Positions 36,481-49,400 of a stretch of 64,000 nt of DNA are shown here, one piece after another (position 1 is the stretch's first letter; every line of letters starts with the position of its first letter). Below the pieces are notes generated by a model that saw only the letters and a list, made by a program, of their open reading frames with translations, was not told where the DNA came from and searched no databases. Position numbers and translations under genes: made by a program. Origin of the DNA: Callaeas wilsoni (taxonomy: Eukaryota; Chordata; Aves; Passeriformes; Callaeidae); assembly GCA_013398955.1 (NCBI GenBank), contig VWPU01017398.1, forward strand, positions 1-64,000. Direction: 5' to 3'.

Positions 36481-37555
36481 CAGAACCACAGAATCACAGA
36501 ATGGAAGAGTTGGAAGAGACCATGGTGGATCATCTAGTCCAGCCTCCCTGCACAAGCAGTTTTATTCTAGAACACATTGCACAAAATTGCATCCAGATGG
36601 TTCTTGAGTATCTCCAGTGAGGGACACTCGCCAGTCTCTCTGGCAATCTGTTCCAGTGCTCAGTTACCTGCACACCAAAGAAGTTCTTCCTCATGTTGAG
36701 GTGGAACTTCCTGTGCATCAGTTTCTACCTGTTGCCTCTTGTCCTATTGCTTGGCACCACCAAGAAAAGCTTGACTGCATCCTCTGATACCCTCCCTTCA
36801 GATAATTATATATGTTGATAAGGTCCCCTCTAAGTTGCCTCTTCTTGATTCTGAACAGGCCCGGTTGCCTCAACCTTTCCTCATAAGAGAGATCCTCCAG
36901 TCCCCTCATCATCTTTGTCGCCTACCACTGGATCTGCTCCAGAAGGTCCATGTCTGTCTTGTAGTGAAGACAGTGAGGACCCCAGACCAGGACACAGTGC
37001 TCCAGATGTGCCTCACAGGGCTGAGTAGAGGGACAGGATCACCTCCCTCGAGCTGCTGGCAATGGTCTTTTTCCAGGTGACTGTTTCATCATAGAGGGCA
37101 ATCAGGTGGGTCAAGCATGATTTGCCTTTAATGAATCCATGCTGACTACTCCTCATCATCTCCTTGTGGATAGAAATTGCCTCCAAAATGAGGCATTTCA
37201 TCACCTTTCTATGAACTGAGGTAGGGCTGACTGGCTAGTAGTTCACTGGGTCCTCCTCCTTTCTGTTTTTTGAAGACTGAGGTGATATTTGATTTTTTCC
37301 AGTCTCCAGGCACCTTTCCATGCCATGACCTTTCAAAGATGACTGTGAGCTTTCTCGTTATCGTGTCTACTGGCTTCCTCAGCACTCGTGGATCATCCCA
37401 GCAGGGTCCGTCAACTTGTGGATTTCGAGTTTTCCTATGTGTTCTCTGACACAATCCTCCATGACCAGAGGAAGGTCTTTCTCTCAGTGCCCATACTGCC
37501 TTTGAAGTCTTCTCCAAGAGAGAACGGAGCCTCAAAAATTGTTTTGTCCATCATT
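36481..37555 (-). mobile_element. CR1 LINE, minus orientation, with internal deletion
   Basis: From the 3' terminus at 36481 (ACCACAGAATCACAGAATGG) the reverse complement of CR1 runs through CATCTAGTCCAGCCTCCCTG, AAGTTCTTCCTCATGTTGAG, AACCTTTCCTCATAAGAGAG and the CACCTCCCTCGAGCTGCTGG block. Near 37066-37082 it jumps directly to ATCATAGAGGGCAATCAGGT and GTCAAGCATGATTTGCC, which lie several hundred bases further upstream in intact elements. Minus-strand translation right of the junction shows reverse-transcriptase motifs: SSQHGFIKGKSCLTHLIALY and, further upstream, VPGDWKKSNITSVFKK. Stops and shifts split the ORF, so it is dead. It is one of the few copies here that keeps part of the RT region. 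The upstream end near 37555 is approximate. Confidence 0.9.
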
Positions 37556-40500
37556 TTTGAGGCTTCCAGACATGTCAGTGATACTTCCTGGGCAATGACA
37601 TCAATCAGCAGCTACAAAGACTCAGTGAAGACTCTTAATACTCATCTGAAGAGAAGGAAACTAGAGACAACCCCTACTTTTGCAGTGTCTGAAACTTACT
37701 CAAGTATGGCCTAGAAAGCTACAGGTCAGGACATAGCCATCAATGACATTACACCTAACTTCACACTGTGCCAAAGTTTTCTGTTAAAAATGTTATTTTT
37801 ATTGTTATTATTAGTTACTTGCTCATTTAATGAGCAAATAAAAAAACATACGAACTAAAAAAAAAGTAAACAGAAGGCATACAAGAGTATATTCACAATT
37901 AATGGAAACTTTCACCATGCCAGTTGTACTACCTTCAACATAGTTGAGACAGTTCAGTGTAAAATCTGGTTCATAATGCTGTGGGATTCTGACACACATT
38001 CAACAGCTGTAATCCTAGCCTCTTCCCTTCCTAAACCTGCCCCAAAACTTTTAATTTCCAGTTCAATAATACAGGAGTTTTATGTGCAACTGAAGGCTCA
38101 AAATCAGTATTTTCTACCATGAGTAAATACCTTAAATTAGAAGATTATACTTAATAAAGAGGTAATTTCCAGACACATGGACATTAGGACTCTAAGACAC
38201 CTCGCTTTTCATGCCAGGATATCCACATGGAAAATATTGTGGCAGTTTCCTACTACTATCAGTTTTCTTTCACCTGGAAACACTGAGAACTCCATTTCGT
38301 GTTTTCAGGCACTAAGTAGGTGGGAGTCCACAAGCTACAGGAGCCGTGACAAGCTAAAGCCCCTACATGTAAGTGCTGGTTACTCTTTTCATTTAAAAAA
38401 TATTTTAAACTAAACGTAGATTGATTCAGCTATAATCCAGTGCCACATGCTGGCTTTCTAGTCCGTCTATAGAGACAAGTAATTATGGTTTATCTAGGAG
38501 GTATGTCACCAAGATATCAAGAACCCTTCTCCCAGTTAATTCTTTAAAGATTAGATGTTTGGTAGCCCTGGACAGTAGGACATGGGAATCACTCCCTTTT
38601 TTCCTTGATCTTAAGCAACACTCTGTCCCCAATTCTAATGGCAAAATTAGAAATTATTTTTATTCAAATTATATGCTTTTTCAACCCACAAGAAAATAAT
38701 TTTATGAGGGTCACTCTTTTTCTTATAGGCATACAATAACTGCCTTTCACATGAAATGATTCTTAGACATTTACATTTGAAAAACAGTACTGTAAATAAT
38801 GAGCTCGAATACCTCAGGGAGTGAGGATACAAAATCACAGCTTCTAAAATTAGGTAACTTTTAAAGCTTAGCATGGTCACAACATCTTTCAATAGGTGTG
38901 AGGGTATCCTAAAATAAAAATAGCATTTTTTCACCTCTCTAGTTTTGAAGTGTGACTGATTGTATTTAAAACAAAAACTCAATGATTTTTTTTTCTGTGC
39001 TGTGGTTATGAATAGCAAGTTTCATCCCTGAAAGCTGTAAAATGACTGAGACATAAATCTTGCAAAAGAAAAGTTTACAATAAGCATAATAATTCAGACC
39101 TAACTGCATGGTCATAAATAGCACTTTTTAATGTATAATAGGGTCCAAAGTTTCATAACTCTCACAATAAATCTTGTTTTGGTCTGGGAAAAATGGCAGA
39201 GTCATGCTCAGATGTGCTCATTTAGATTTATAATTTCTTTTAGCCTGGTTCATAAGACTATTGCCTCAATATCATTAGTGAGTTTTGTAGGCGATATAAA
39301 TCTTGGATGGAGTTTCTGCAGAAGGCTAATAATTTGTCCTAAAAACTCATGGTTATATTGAATCATTTTCTCACATCATTAAATTAATTTTGTTTTCTCT
39401 GAAAGTCTATAAAATTCTTTCTCACAACATTGTAGACATTTCAATCCTGCGTGGAAAAGAGCCATACAGAGGGATTTCACATTAAGTGACAGTAACATTA
39501 AAACTGAAACAGGAATAACTAAACAAAACAAATCAGAGGCTCCAGTCCCATATTTAGTATGTATCATCAGTAAAAATCAGATGTACTGATCAGTGAAGCA
39601 ATTTGCAGGCAGGAGTTAGGAGTGAGAAAGCCTGGGATTTCCTGCCAGCTGCATCACAGAGTTCCTGTTAGATACTGGCCTCATCATTCAGCTCTTGCAA
39701 TGCTGCCAAACCCCAATATGCAAATTAATTAACCAAATCTTCACTTCACCAGCCACTGAGATTAAAAAAATATTTCTGAAAGTACCTCTTGTTTCTTTGC
39801 TTTCTAGGCTGCTGGGGGTCCTGTTTTTCAGGTTCTTGCCACTGCCTTCCAGAACTGCACACATACTCAATTTTATTCCCGAATAGAATTTATATTCTCA
39901 CTCAATCTCTTGGCTCCAGGAGCTGGAGTGTTCACAAGATATGTATCATGAGGTCTGCAGTGGAACCAAGAATTGGTAACTAATGTCCTTGGTGGGTCCT
40001 GCATGCAATGAGAATTCTCTTCCACTTTTTGTGTCTACTTCACATGGATTTACAAAGACTTCATTCATGTTTGCAGGTCTCTGAACTGCTCAGGAGAAAG
40101 GTGCCATATCTGTGCTGTGCAAAAAATGTGGTAACATCTAGCTTTGAATTCTGCTCAACTGTTGGCCAGACAGCTGATGAGACTTATCCAATTTCTAGAG
40201 CCCTTCATCTGCTCTATGAAATGGAAAATAGCTGTATTTATGTAAATAATAAATGAAATGCCAGGAGGTGGCACTTGAAAATATTTACTACGTTTCCTGT
40301 GCTGTATTTGGGCCAATAAAAATATGTTACTCTGTACTGCAAATGGTTTCCTCTGTGCAGCTCTTCACATCCGCTCATAACAAGAGCGGGTTCAGTTCCT
40401 GTGCTGTTCTCTTGGTGCCTGTCAGTGTAACCCCATCTCACTTGCTGCAGTGGTGGGAGTGCAAAAGGAGAGTCGTGTTCAGCCCTGCGCCTGCCTCCTG

Positions 40501-40807
40501 CGTGAGACTGCTTCTGGGCTCCAACACACGAGGGGCATTCCCTTAATCTTTGCACAGACCAAGCACCCAGCTTTGGGAATACTGGATTGCAGTGGAGACG
40601 CATTTTTTATAACACTGACTTTCTGGAATTGTATTCTTGCGAGATTTAACTGCATACAAAACAACCGTTAATAAGGTCTTCTTTGATCTTTGCACGGGTT
40701 TCCATGCTTATTTGATTTTACTGCACTTTGAAGTAATTGTAGGCTATGGTATGGAAATATAGACAGAAATCTCTCTAGAGAAGCATTGGGAAATTACCGC
40801 AGTTGGA
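37556..40807. other. AT-rich non-coding DNA, nothing recognised
   Basis: No exon or repeat family was recognised. A small perfect inverted repeat, TTGCTCAT-TTA-ATGAGCAA, lies at 37819-37837. It is followed by A-rich stretches at 37838-37868. Confidence 0.55.
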
Positions 40808-40850
40808 GAACCATAGAAAACTGAGCTACAAGGGACCATGAGAGGTTATA
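40808..40850 (-). mobile_element. Very short old CR1-like 3' end
   Basis: AACCATAGAAAACTGAGCTA followed by CAAGGGACCATGAGAGGTTA resembles the reverse complement of an old CR1 3' end ('accatagaa..gagctggaagggaccttgagaggtcat'). Only about 40 bases align, so this is tentative. Confidence 0.35.
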
Positions 40851-41417
40851 CACTGAAAGCATTTGATTTAGCATGGATTTTGGAAGATTACTACAGTATA
40901 ACAATGTCAAATCAATTTAAAATTGTTCTTTGCAGCACTATTGTGTTAAAAAAGGAAAGATACTGGTTTCTGAATGCCTGGTGAAATAAAGTAAGTTGAA
41001 CATTTCCTATTCCAAAATACTTTTCAACACCTGGACTCTGCCTTCCCCACTCGAGGCATTCCAACTTCAGTGCGGTGCAACTTCAAAAAGATATTGCACT
41101 TGTAGTTAGTGATCTCTTCTCAGAAATGCTAGAGAGAGTAGAATCAGATATGGCACACCACAAAATTTTATGTAGTGGTTTTGTAATGAGAGAAGCAATA
41201 ATTTTTGAAGTAGAAGGGGGAAATGGTCCTCTGGTGTGCTTTCTTTACAGCGGCCAGGAAAAACTAGCAATATGGTAGAAAGTAATTTTATGTTTTGACC
41301 TCTCAAATTCCTTTGAAAGTGCTTTCATGTGCTACAAGAACTGAGCTGTCACCCCTATACCAATTACTTGAATTCTTGAATCTCTTTCCATTACTCTGCC
41401 AAATCTGAGTTTCTCAA

Positions 41418-41502
41418 TCCCTTCTCTTCCCTTCCCTTCTCTTCTCTTCTCTTCCCTTCCCTTCCCTTCTCTTCTCTTCTCTTCCCTTCCCTTCCCTTCC
41501 CT
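41418..41502 (+). repeat. (CTTCC/CTTCT)n pentanucleotide microsatellite
   Basis: An uninterrupted pyrimidine array mixes CTTCC and CTTCT units. Bases 41431-41460 and 41461-41490 are exact copies of a 30-bp block (CTTCC, three CTTCT, two CTTCC), followed by two more CTTCC units, so the array shows higher-order organisation. The charged minus-strand open frame across it (41391-41738) is repeat-derived and is not a gene. Confidence 0.95.
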
Positions 41503-44500
41503 GAGGGGAAAATCTGTCCTGCACCCATAGAGCTTGAAGTGATATTAAAAGGCTGAGGAGAGAACCCGTGCACTCGTTTGCCTTTCAGCAAGGAATAAAT
41601 CGTAAAAGCAGGAAGCTGCCTCTGAGTGTTAAGGAACAGAAAGAAGATGTGACACGGGAGTGAACCTGATTTTGTGTGCCCTGTTGCAGTCCACAGGCAA
41701 TTCTGCAGAAGCAGCAGTCGCGCAGGGTTCAGTGCCACCGAGAGCAGAGTTAGACCTCTTCAGCATGTCTTGTGTCTATCACAATAGACACACATGAGGG
41801 CAATTTACATTTTATTGCATTGTAGATGTGCTACTCTTCCTACACTACTTAGAGTCAGCCAGTAAAGACCTTACAAGGCAACAGGAAAACAAGAGAAGCA
41901 AGCAGTAACTTAGCCACTAAAGCATATGTCCATAAGCATGTAAGCATTGTAAAATGATGCAGAGGTTTTAACCCTTTTCTTTCTTTTCTGAAATGTTCTT
42001 TGAGCACTCAGGAGCTGCCATGATGAACTATAGCACTCAGAACCTCTCATACTTCTGGGAGCCCACTAAAGTTTTCTGCTTTAGCAAAAAAATCAACAAA
42101 AAAAAAAAGGCCTTTCATCTGGGGAAAAAGATAGCTGCAAGCCAAATCCTGTAGCCAAGAGGAGTCCCTCTGTAGTCAGCAGGCCTTCTGATTCACTGGC
42201 AAGGTTAAGAGGACAACCACCTCCCCTTACACCCCCCATACACTTTTTTTTTAGGAAAAGACACAGGTAAGCATGAAGTAACCTGTGTGAACCAGTAGAG
42301 GCTATCAAGTCCTGAAAATGGGAAAGCTACGCATTACAGCCATAGCTGTATGGCAAACTGCGCAACAGTCTCAGAGCATAACTGCCCCCCATCCCTGCCA
42401 TCCCACCCTTCCCGAGGGTCTTGGGCTAAATAAGACACATTCCCTCTGGTTTATAGAACACAAGAACAAGATGCTGGTTGTAATAACAATGGGCAAGTTG
42501 AAGGAAATAACGCCTGGATCTCCATAGTGGACAAAAGCCTCTCAGGGATAAAAAATGAACTCTTTCCTCTAGCAAGGGCTTCCAGATCACAGCACATCAG
42601 CCACTTCAAACTGGCTGGTGCCAAAACAGGACTTGTTTCCATTAGCAGTGGTTTGATTGTCAGACTTGCTCTCAAAGTCTCACTGCCAAGGGCTTCTGAC
42701 CAATGCAAAGTTGACTCTCAGTGCTGTATCCACCTGGAAACTGGCTCTGCCAGGATGTCTTCCGTGCTGAAGCTGCAAATGCAGGTGCCAGCTCCTCAGC
42801 TGAAAAATACAGATGCTAGCCCTGTTCTCCTCCTTCTCTCATTTTCACTGAGTAGTCTTGCTTTCTTATACTGTAAGCACATGAGCCTGCAGCAGGACTG
42901 GAGCTCTGGGCCAAGATATGCACAATGGACTGAGCAAGATCCAGGGTTTATGGTGAGGCTGTGAAGCACTCTGGAGCTTTTTGGGAAACTGGATTGGATG
43001 CTTTAACACGCACAATAAAAACATCAGAGTTACGCTGGTACTTGCATTACAGCTCTACGTTAAGTGATTCCTAATTTTTGTGGTACTTAATTTGTAATTG
43101 TCCTGCCTCAGTCATTTTATACAGTAACAGACAAACTAGTTCCAGTTGTAGAAAAGGGACCATTTTGCCACATTTTTGAGCACAGGGAACAGAGAATCTA
43201 ATCCCACAGCTTTCACTGAATGATGTGCCAAATCCTCATTCATACGGGCAAATTACCTTTAAAGGCTACTCGTAGGTGAATGGTTGTAGGATCATGCCTA
43301 CAGGAAGTACTTGTTGGTTTAATTTGCTCTTGCATTGCCTTTAGTCTGTCCTGGTATCACTACTGAAACTGCAGCCAGCCATCCTGTTTAAATCAAGCCC
43401 ATGTATTTTTGTCTCCACAACTGTGAGAGGACTAGTCACAAGCATTGTGCTCTCAATAAAGCAGAATCTTCTCAGTGAGCACTATGTCGGTGGCAATACA
43501 CCAAAACTTTGAAACCAAGAGTACAGCAGGTATTACAGATTTTGACAGAAAATTAAATCGTAATAGACAGTTCTATTTCCTTGCCCCCTCAATTACTTCT
43601 GTTAATGATATATTCAGATCAATAAAACTATGTTAACTAAAACAGAAAAAGAAATTGCATCAGCTATGTTTGGAACCTATTCCTAAATCTTTCAAATTGC
43701 TTTCCGTAAATGAAGAAATGTTTTTCCCAGGTCTCATGGGGGTGAAATTTTCTTTTTTCAGATGAAAAAGTAACTTGCATCCAAGGAAGAAATCAAATGA
43801 ATAGTGTGATAGGGTGCTGCTTTTTTCAGGGACATTTTGCTCCACCTATATGGATGTAAATACTGCTATGACAGGCGTTCTTGCTTTAACCACATTTTCC
43901 TTGTCAGCAATCCTCCCTTTTCCTCCATATCTATCAGTCACTCGTGACATGTCTTTAGTCTTTATTGCCTGACAATACCTGGCCTGTGATAACTACCAAT
44001 TTTCGTGTTCATAATAATTACACCACTGTTGCCATCCACTGCTTTGTTGCTTTCAGGTTGTGTTTCTGAGCTTATCATAAAACAAAAAGCTGCTCATCTA
44101 TCTGAGAAGTTATCAAACAACACCTAGAACAACACATGTTTATATTGAGAGAATGCCAAAGAGACACCCCACTGCAATAACACCACCATTGTGGAGGCTA
44201 ATGTTAATGCAATGCAAACAATATTCATCTAAACTCTCATTTATGAGTTTCACTCAGATTTACTACTCAGATTGCTTCTGCAGGAATACATCTCAAATCC
44301 CTAAATAACAGGTAGTACTGACTCTCTGGGTGATCCATTCGGTGCAGGTTTGGGGGCTGTGTGAACAACAGCAATTCCAGGAGTGGATTTCAGAAATCAT
44401 GGGGTTGACTATATTTTAATTGCCTGATGTTCAGAGTCTTATTAATGAACATGTGTTTCCATTTCTATAAGATCTTTTCAACATGTCTGGCCATGTTTGT

Positions 44501-45807
44501 TATTTGCTTAGTAATCTTCAGGTGTGAATCTCAGGTGAGAATTTACTTATGTGATTTCCCAGTGGTGGGGGTGAGATGGCACAAAAGGAAGTGAAAGGTT
44601 AAGGGGCTTGTTTCTCCTCTATTAATGCCAGTTGTTTCAAGGCAAGAAATGTGGCCATGGGGTCACAATGCAGTGCTGTCCTTCCCTTCAGGCCAGGCTG
44701 GAGCTGAGTTTATTGCTGCTGAAAAGAAAGCTACACACTGCTGTGATCCAGAGTCAGCACTGGAAGTGGTTTCCTCAGGAATATTACAGTCCTGGAGAGC
44801 ACACTGATTGTGAAAGTTCTCACATACTTTTATTGTAGTGTTTTTATCCTAGAGCCACCACCCTTCCTCATGCTGTGCTGTTACACGGATCTGCATTCAG
44901 TGACAGGGTCTTCAGTTTGTGCAGAAATTTTGCAAATTTACTGGCAAAGCTTCAGATAAAGTTCAAAAGAGGCAGATAATATTAATTAGCACACATCAGT
45001 TCAGTAAAACAATGCTTTTATTCATTCTGGGCCATGGAAATTAGCTGGCTGCTTCTCTTCTGACACTTAGCAGTACAAAGCTAGTGCTTTCAGACCCAAG
45101 TTGCTCTGAAGTTACCAATTTTTATTATATCATCACCAATTTTCTTGACTGACCCAGTCTTCTGAGCACTGATTTGGAGCAGCCTGATCTGATCTGACCC
45201 TCTTTTCCTTTCTAAAAGAATTAGTTATTTCTACAAATCTAAAACTTTGGTTTTCAATTCTCTGTTATCTCAGTGAAAAATTACCTGTATGTCCTCCAAT
45301 GCTTCCAAGCAGAGTAAAATTCTCTCCACTATGATTCAGTGCTGAAATATTGCAATGAGTAGATGACCCTGTCCAGACACTGTAAAAACTTTGTCCCTGG
45401 CCCTTGTAAGAAAGGAATAGAAAGGAGATGCTAGACTATCTTCTCATCGGATTCCTTTTCTCATCAGTTACCAAAACTGCAGGGAGGAAAGAAGTAGGGT
45501 ATGGAGGGGCAAGGCAGAGCTCTGCTTATCCTTGTTCTGCTTTGCTACTGCAGAGGGAGGTTTTCTGAGGAAGTCTGAGAAGATCAAAAAGAAGTCAAGT
45601 CCTTAAAATTTCACTATTTCAGCTATGTTGCCATAATAGTCTATTTTTTGTAACAGTATTAGAATGATGCGGGTCACTTCCCTTAGCGTCACTGCATGGG
45701 ATTAATCCACTTTATTTATGCTTCTTACTTATCTATAAGCATCTGGTGAAAAAGTCCTCTGATGAAAGTGCTTCAGTTAGCTGCACTGTCAATGGAGAGA
45801 AGATGTA
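41503..45807. other. Non-coding DNA, nothing recognised
   Basis: Over 4 kb without identified exon or repeat. The 145-codon open frame at 42527-42964 (+) has no recognised motif, and its length is compatible with chance. Confidence 0.55.
45803..45807. repeat. Target-site duplication ATGTA, left copy
   Basis: Five bases directly abut the LTR and match 46408-46412 exactly. Confidence 0.9.
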
Positions 45808-46407
45808 TGTGCTGGTTTGAAAGCAAAACCAGTGAGAAACTCCAAGTCAGAAGTACAATTTAATGGAAAAAACTAAAATAAATGCAATAGTACAAAAAAG
45901 AAACCACTGACAGAGTCAGGATACAACCTGACACCAGTCAGGGTGTCGGTAGCAGTCCAATAAAATGGTGGCTGCAGTCCTCCAGAGTTCTGCTGAAGAT
46001 GGTTCTGTTGAAGCAGCGATCCTGTAGAAAAGGTCTGGTCTTCATCTGAAGATCCAGTGGTAGCTCTTGTCCTCTGGGAATCCGGTAGGCAAGGGCTGCC
46101 TCTGGTGTTCGAAATCTTAGCTTATAGCCAGGATGGGATGCTTGGTCCCTCCCTCTGGGCAGAGCATCTCACAATGGGAGGATGTACTTTTGTCAGTCAT
46201 GTGGTGAGACTAGATGGCCCATTAACAGGAGATATCCCCCCTAGAGGGAGGATGGGTCATGGGAGAGATAAGGAACCCTGCCCCACCTGGTTTTGACAGC
46301 TGGCCTATTAACAGAAGATAGTCCAGAGAGAGGAGGCAAGGGACACAGCCCCACCTAGTTTTAACAGCTCCTGAAGATGGTAACAGAATACACTGCAACC
46401 CAGGACA
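45808..46407 (-). mobile_element. Solo LTR of an endogenous retrovirus, intact ends and target duplication
   Basis: In minus orientation this 600-bp element starts TGTCCTGGGTTGCAGTG and ends TTTCAAACCAGCACA, with canonical TG...CA termini. It is flanked by a perfect 5-bp target-site duplication, ATGTA at 45803-45807 and 46408-46412. Inside are a TATA-like GCTATAAG (complement of 46121-46128) and an ATTAAA polyadenylation signal (complement of 45859-45864), in the order expected for U3-R-U5. The U3 part holds two diverged tandem copies (46216-46301 and 46302-46369 on the plus strand), both ending in CCCCACCT(G/A)GTTTT(G/A)ACAGCT. No internal viral sequence is attached, so this is a solo LTR left by recombination. 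The 5-bp duplication fits ERVK- or ERVL-type integrases. I associate the TGTCCTGGGTTGCAGTG start with songbird ERVs from memory. Confidence 0.92.
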
Positions 46408-46412
46408 ATGTA
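46408..46412. repeat. Target-site duplication ATGTA, right copy
   Basis: This is the exact partner of 45803-45807. Confidence 0.9.
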
Positions 46413-49400
46413 AGTCTTTGAGGACCTCAGAGAAAGTCCCTACTCTGATGCATTCATGTGGAACCTATTGTCCTTGGCCAATTCCTTAGTTCCTCTCCTG
46501 CTGTACTGTGTCAGCCGCACCACCAGCCTCAGAGCCACCCTTTCCATTTTGCTCGGGTGTGTTCAGACTAAGCTCCTTTTGGTGTACCCTCAGTTACAGC
46601 GGCCATATTCTTAAAATATTGCTCCTGGGAGTCTGTTTCTCCCCTTTCTTCCTTTGTTTCCCTTTTACCCTGGCTTGTGCTGCCAAATTAACACCAGCTA
46701 AATCTTGGAGGCAGGATCAGTGGGCACAGTAGAGCATAGCTCCTGTGACAGGGAGTGGAGTTTCCTGGGAAAATAACATTAGCAGCTGGGTCCATTGAAT
46801 GGGACTGTGCCTGGACACGGACCCATCCCTTTCCCTTTCCTGTGCTGAGAGGAACTGCAGATATGCAGGTGGAGGGGAGGGCACACACCTCCAGAGCCAG
46901 TGCAAAGAATGGGAGTGTCAAACCCTGCATCCCAGCACGGGGCTGCTGCTCTGGAATGGGCAGGGATTTGTTCTGTATTAGTATTTGTTGCGACTGTACT
47001 TTTCTCCTCACTTTGAATAGTGTCTTCTTGGGTTGGATTAATCACAGCAAATCGTGTCATGTCAAGCTTGCATTGTGGGCACTGGACAATATTAACTGAA
47101 TTTTTTTGGGAGGTTCAGAGAGAAAACAATCATTCTATAAACTAAAAGGAAATAAAAATTAAATTAAAAAATTAAAGTTAAAATTAAAATTAATGTTTTG
47201 TGTCCTCCTAGTGATGCATTTGAAAATCTGGTTGCTGTCTCTTATAGATGAAATAACTCTGCAGCTTTCAAACAGGATGAAATTAACTGAGCAAGTATTT
47301 TCTCTCTTTTGCAATACCCAACCCCACTTCACATCTCCAGTTTAAGATAAATTCTGTCATGACAGAGAAAAAAATGCCAGACAAACACCTGCACTGAGGT
47401 CAGTACAGGATTAGGCCTCCATCAGTGGTGTCAGTCTATAAGAATTTTAGGGTAAAACTTGTCCAAAGTCTATAGGTGAGGAAGAGTTATTCCATGTTTG
47501 GGTATTATGCTTATCTCCTGACTGCAAATGCCTTTGCATATCATTCTTGCACAGGTCTGAAGTTCGGGGTTACAGCCAATAATTAAAACAAAAAACATTG
47601 CAAGTGCCAGTCAATAACAAACCCACAAAAGAACATTTATTGCTACTGTATAGATTACATTAGTCTCACTTTACACAACTTAAACCAGTTATTTGCAAAG
47701 CCCTGAGCACTGGCTAGAATAAAGTCTCAACATGTTAATTCCTTATCTTTTTTATAACATACAATTGAAGTTATTTGGAAATTATAGTTTTGTATGCACT
47801 AGTTAGTGATAACTTTTTATTTAAAAAATAATTACAGAGTTTCTGAATTATATGTACTGGCACCTGCTTGCTAGGGGTTTTTTGGCAAAAAAACATTCCT
47901 CTGCTTGTATTCAAGAGTGTATAATGAACAATGGACGTTGCCAGAAGAAAGTAGCGAAATATTATAAAACAAAGATGTAACAGTAATGCTGGAAAAACAG
48001 GATAACAATCAGAAAACTGTTCTAGCAAACTGGCTGCACTGTTGGTGCAAACTGGAGTAGTGCTTTGGGCTTTATAGAGTTGTGATGAATTACTTCAGCT
48101 GAAAAACCCAACACATTAAATTTCCTTCTCGTTCTCTCCCACAAACTATGTAAAATAGTAAAAGGAAGAAATAAATAAGAAATAAAAAAACATTGTCTTG
48201 ATAGATAAAAATGAAGTCTTATGGTCTGGTTAGTCGAAACACAGATTTTGTCCCTTTCATCTAGAAGCCAAGGAACTGGACAACAGAAAATTGGAATACC
48301 ATGTTTTCCTAGCTATACACCTAAAATTTTATAAGGAGAGAAAACACTCTAAGAATATTGACTTTAACACTGTGAAAGCAACAGGAACAAAAACTTGTCT
48401 CTGGAGGGCGAGAATAAACTAAACTTCTTTTGTAGGCGAAAGAGAAAAAGCAGTAGCCAACAACATATGAGTACAGTAGATTTATCTATCTGACCTAGCA
48501 CAGGTGTAGTAACCATGTCTGCTTGAGACTGTAAGCTTGCCATCCTGAAAAATTTTCAGAGTAAAAGAACCCAAACAAGCTGGAAGTCCTCCTCTGTGAT
48601 ACCCTGGTTTGACAAACATCTAAGATAACACTTCTCCCAACTATTCCACTTTGGCACGAAAGCAGGACATAGAAAGCATTGTTTTTCTCAAAGGAACAGA
48701 CAGCTGTATTTGTAAAAGGTTAGATATTCAAGCACATGTAGTTGAAGCACAAGAGGCAGCTTTGTCCCATATCCCAGGTCTAATGCTGACAAATGGTGCA
48801 GATACACTCAGAAATGGGAGGCAAAAGATGAAGCTCTGAGCAAGCTCAAAGGGCTTTTCACCGTGAGCATGGAACAATCTCAGTTTGGAGTAACTTTTTT
48901 TTGGTTGTAAGTCAGGTAAGTGTGGGTAGACAAAGTTAAATCATATAAGTCATCTATGTAAAAAATGCAAGCAAAATATCTGGTCTACTTGTTCACAAGT
49001 GTTTGACGACGATGGGATCAGACTCCTGATGGAGCTGATGATGATTTCGTGGCCCCCACTAAAACCAAAGTATCCCAATCCTGGAGGATCATCCACTGAC
49101 TGATTTTGCAACAAAACAGTCTGTGAATCATCAGAACAATGTCTACTGAGGGAACAGTAGCAGTAACAAAGAGCTGAATGTTGCAGCTGTTCCAGCTAGG
49201 CCTGCATGAGCATTTCTGTCCCTGAGATAAAGACACACAGCATCTGTGAATAATCTGGGCTTAAGATGTCATTGCTCATCATATCCTTTCCTGAGCAAGG
49301 GATAAGAGGAAAACAGACAAAGGTGAAAAGCAAGTCGAGAACCACAGAATGAAACTCTACATACAGATCCCTAGGAAGGGGACAGTGTTAAAAAAGAGAC

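Noticed and set aside
42527..42964. 145-codon open frame on the plus strand
   Set aside because: The translation has no recognisable domain and its length is compatible with chance.
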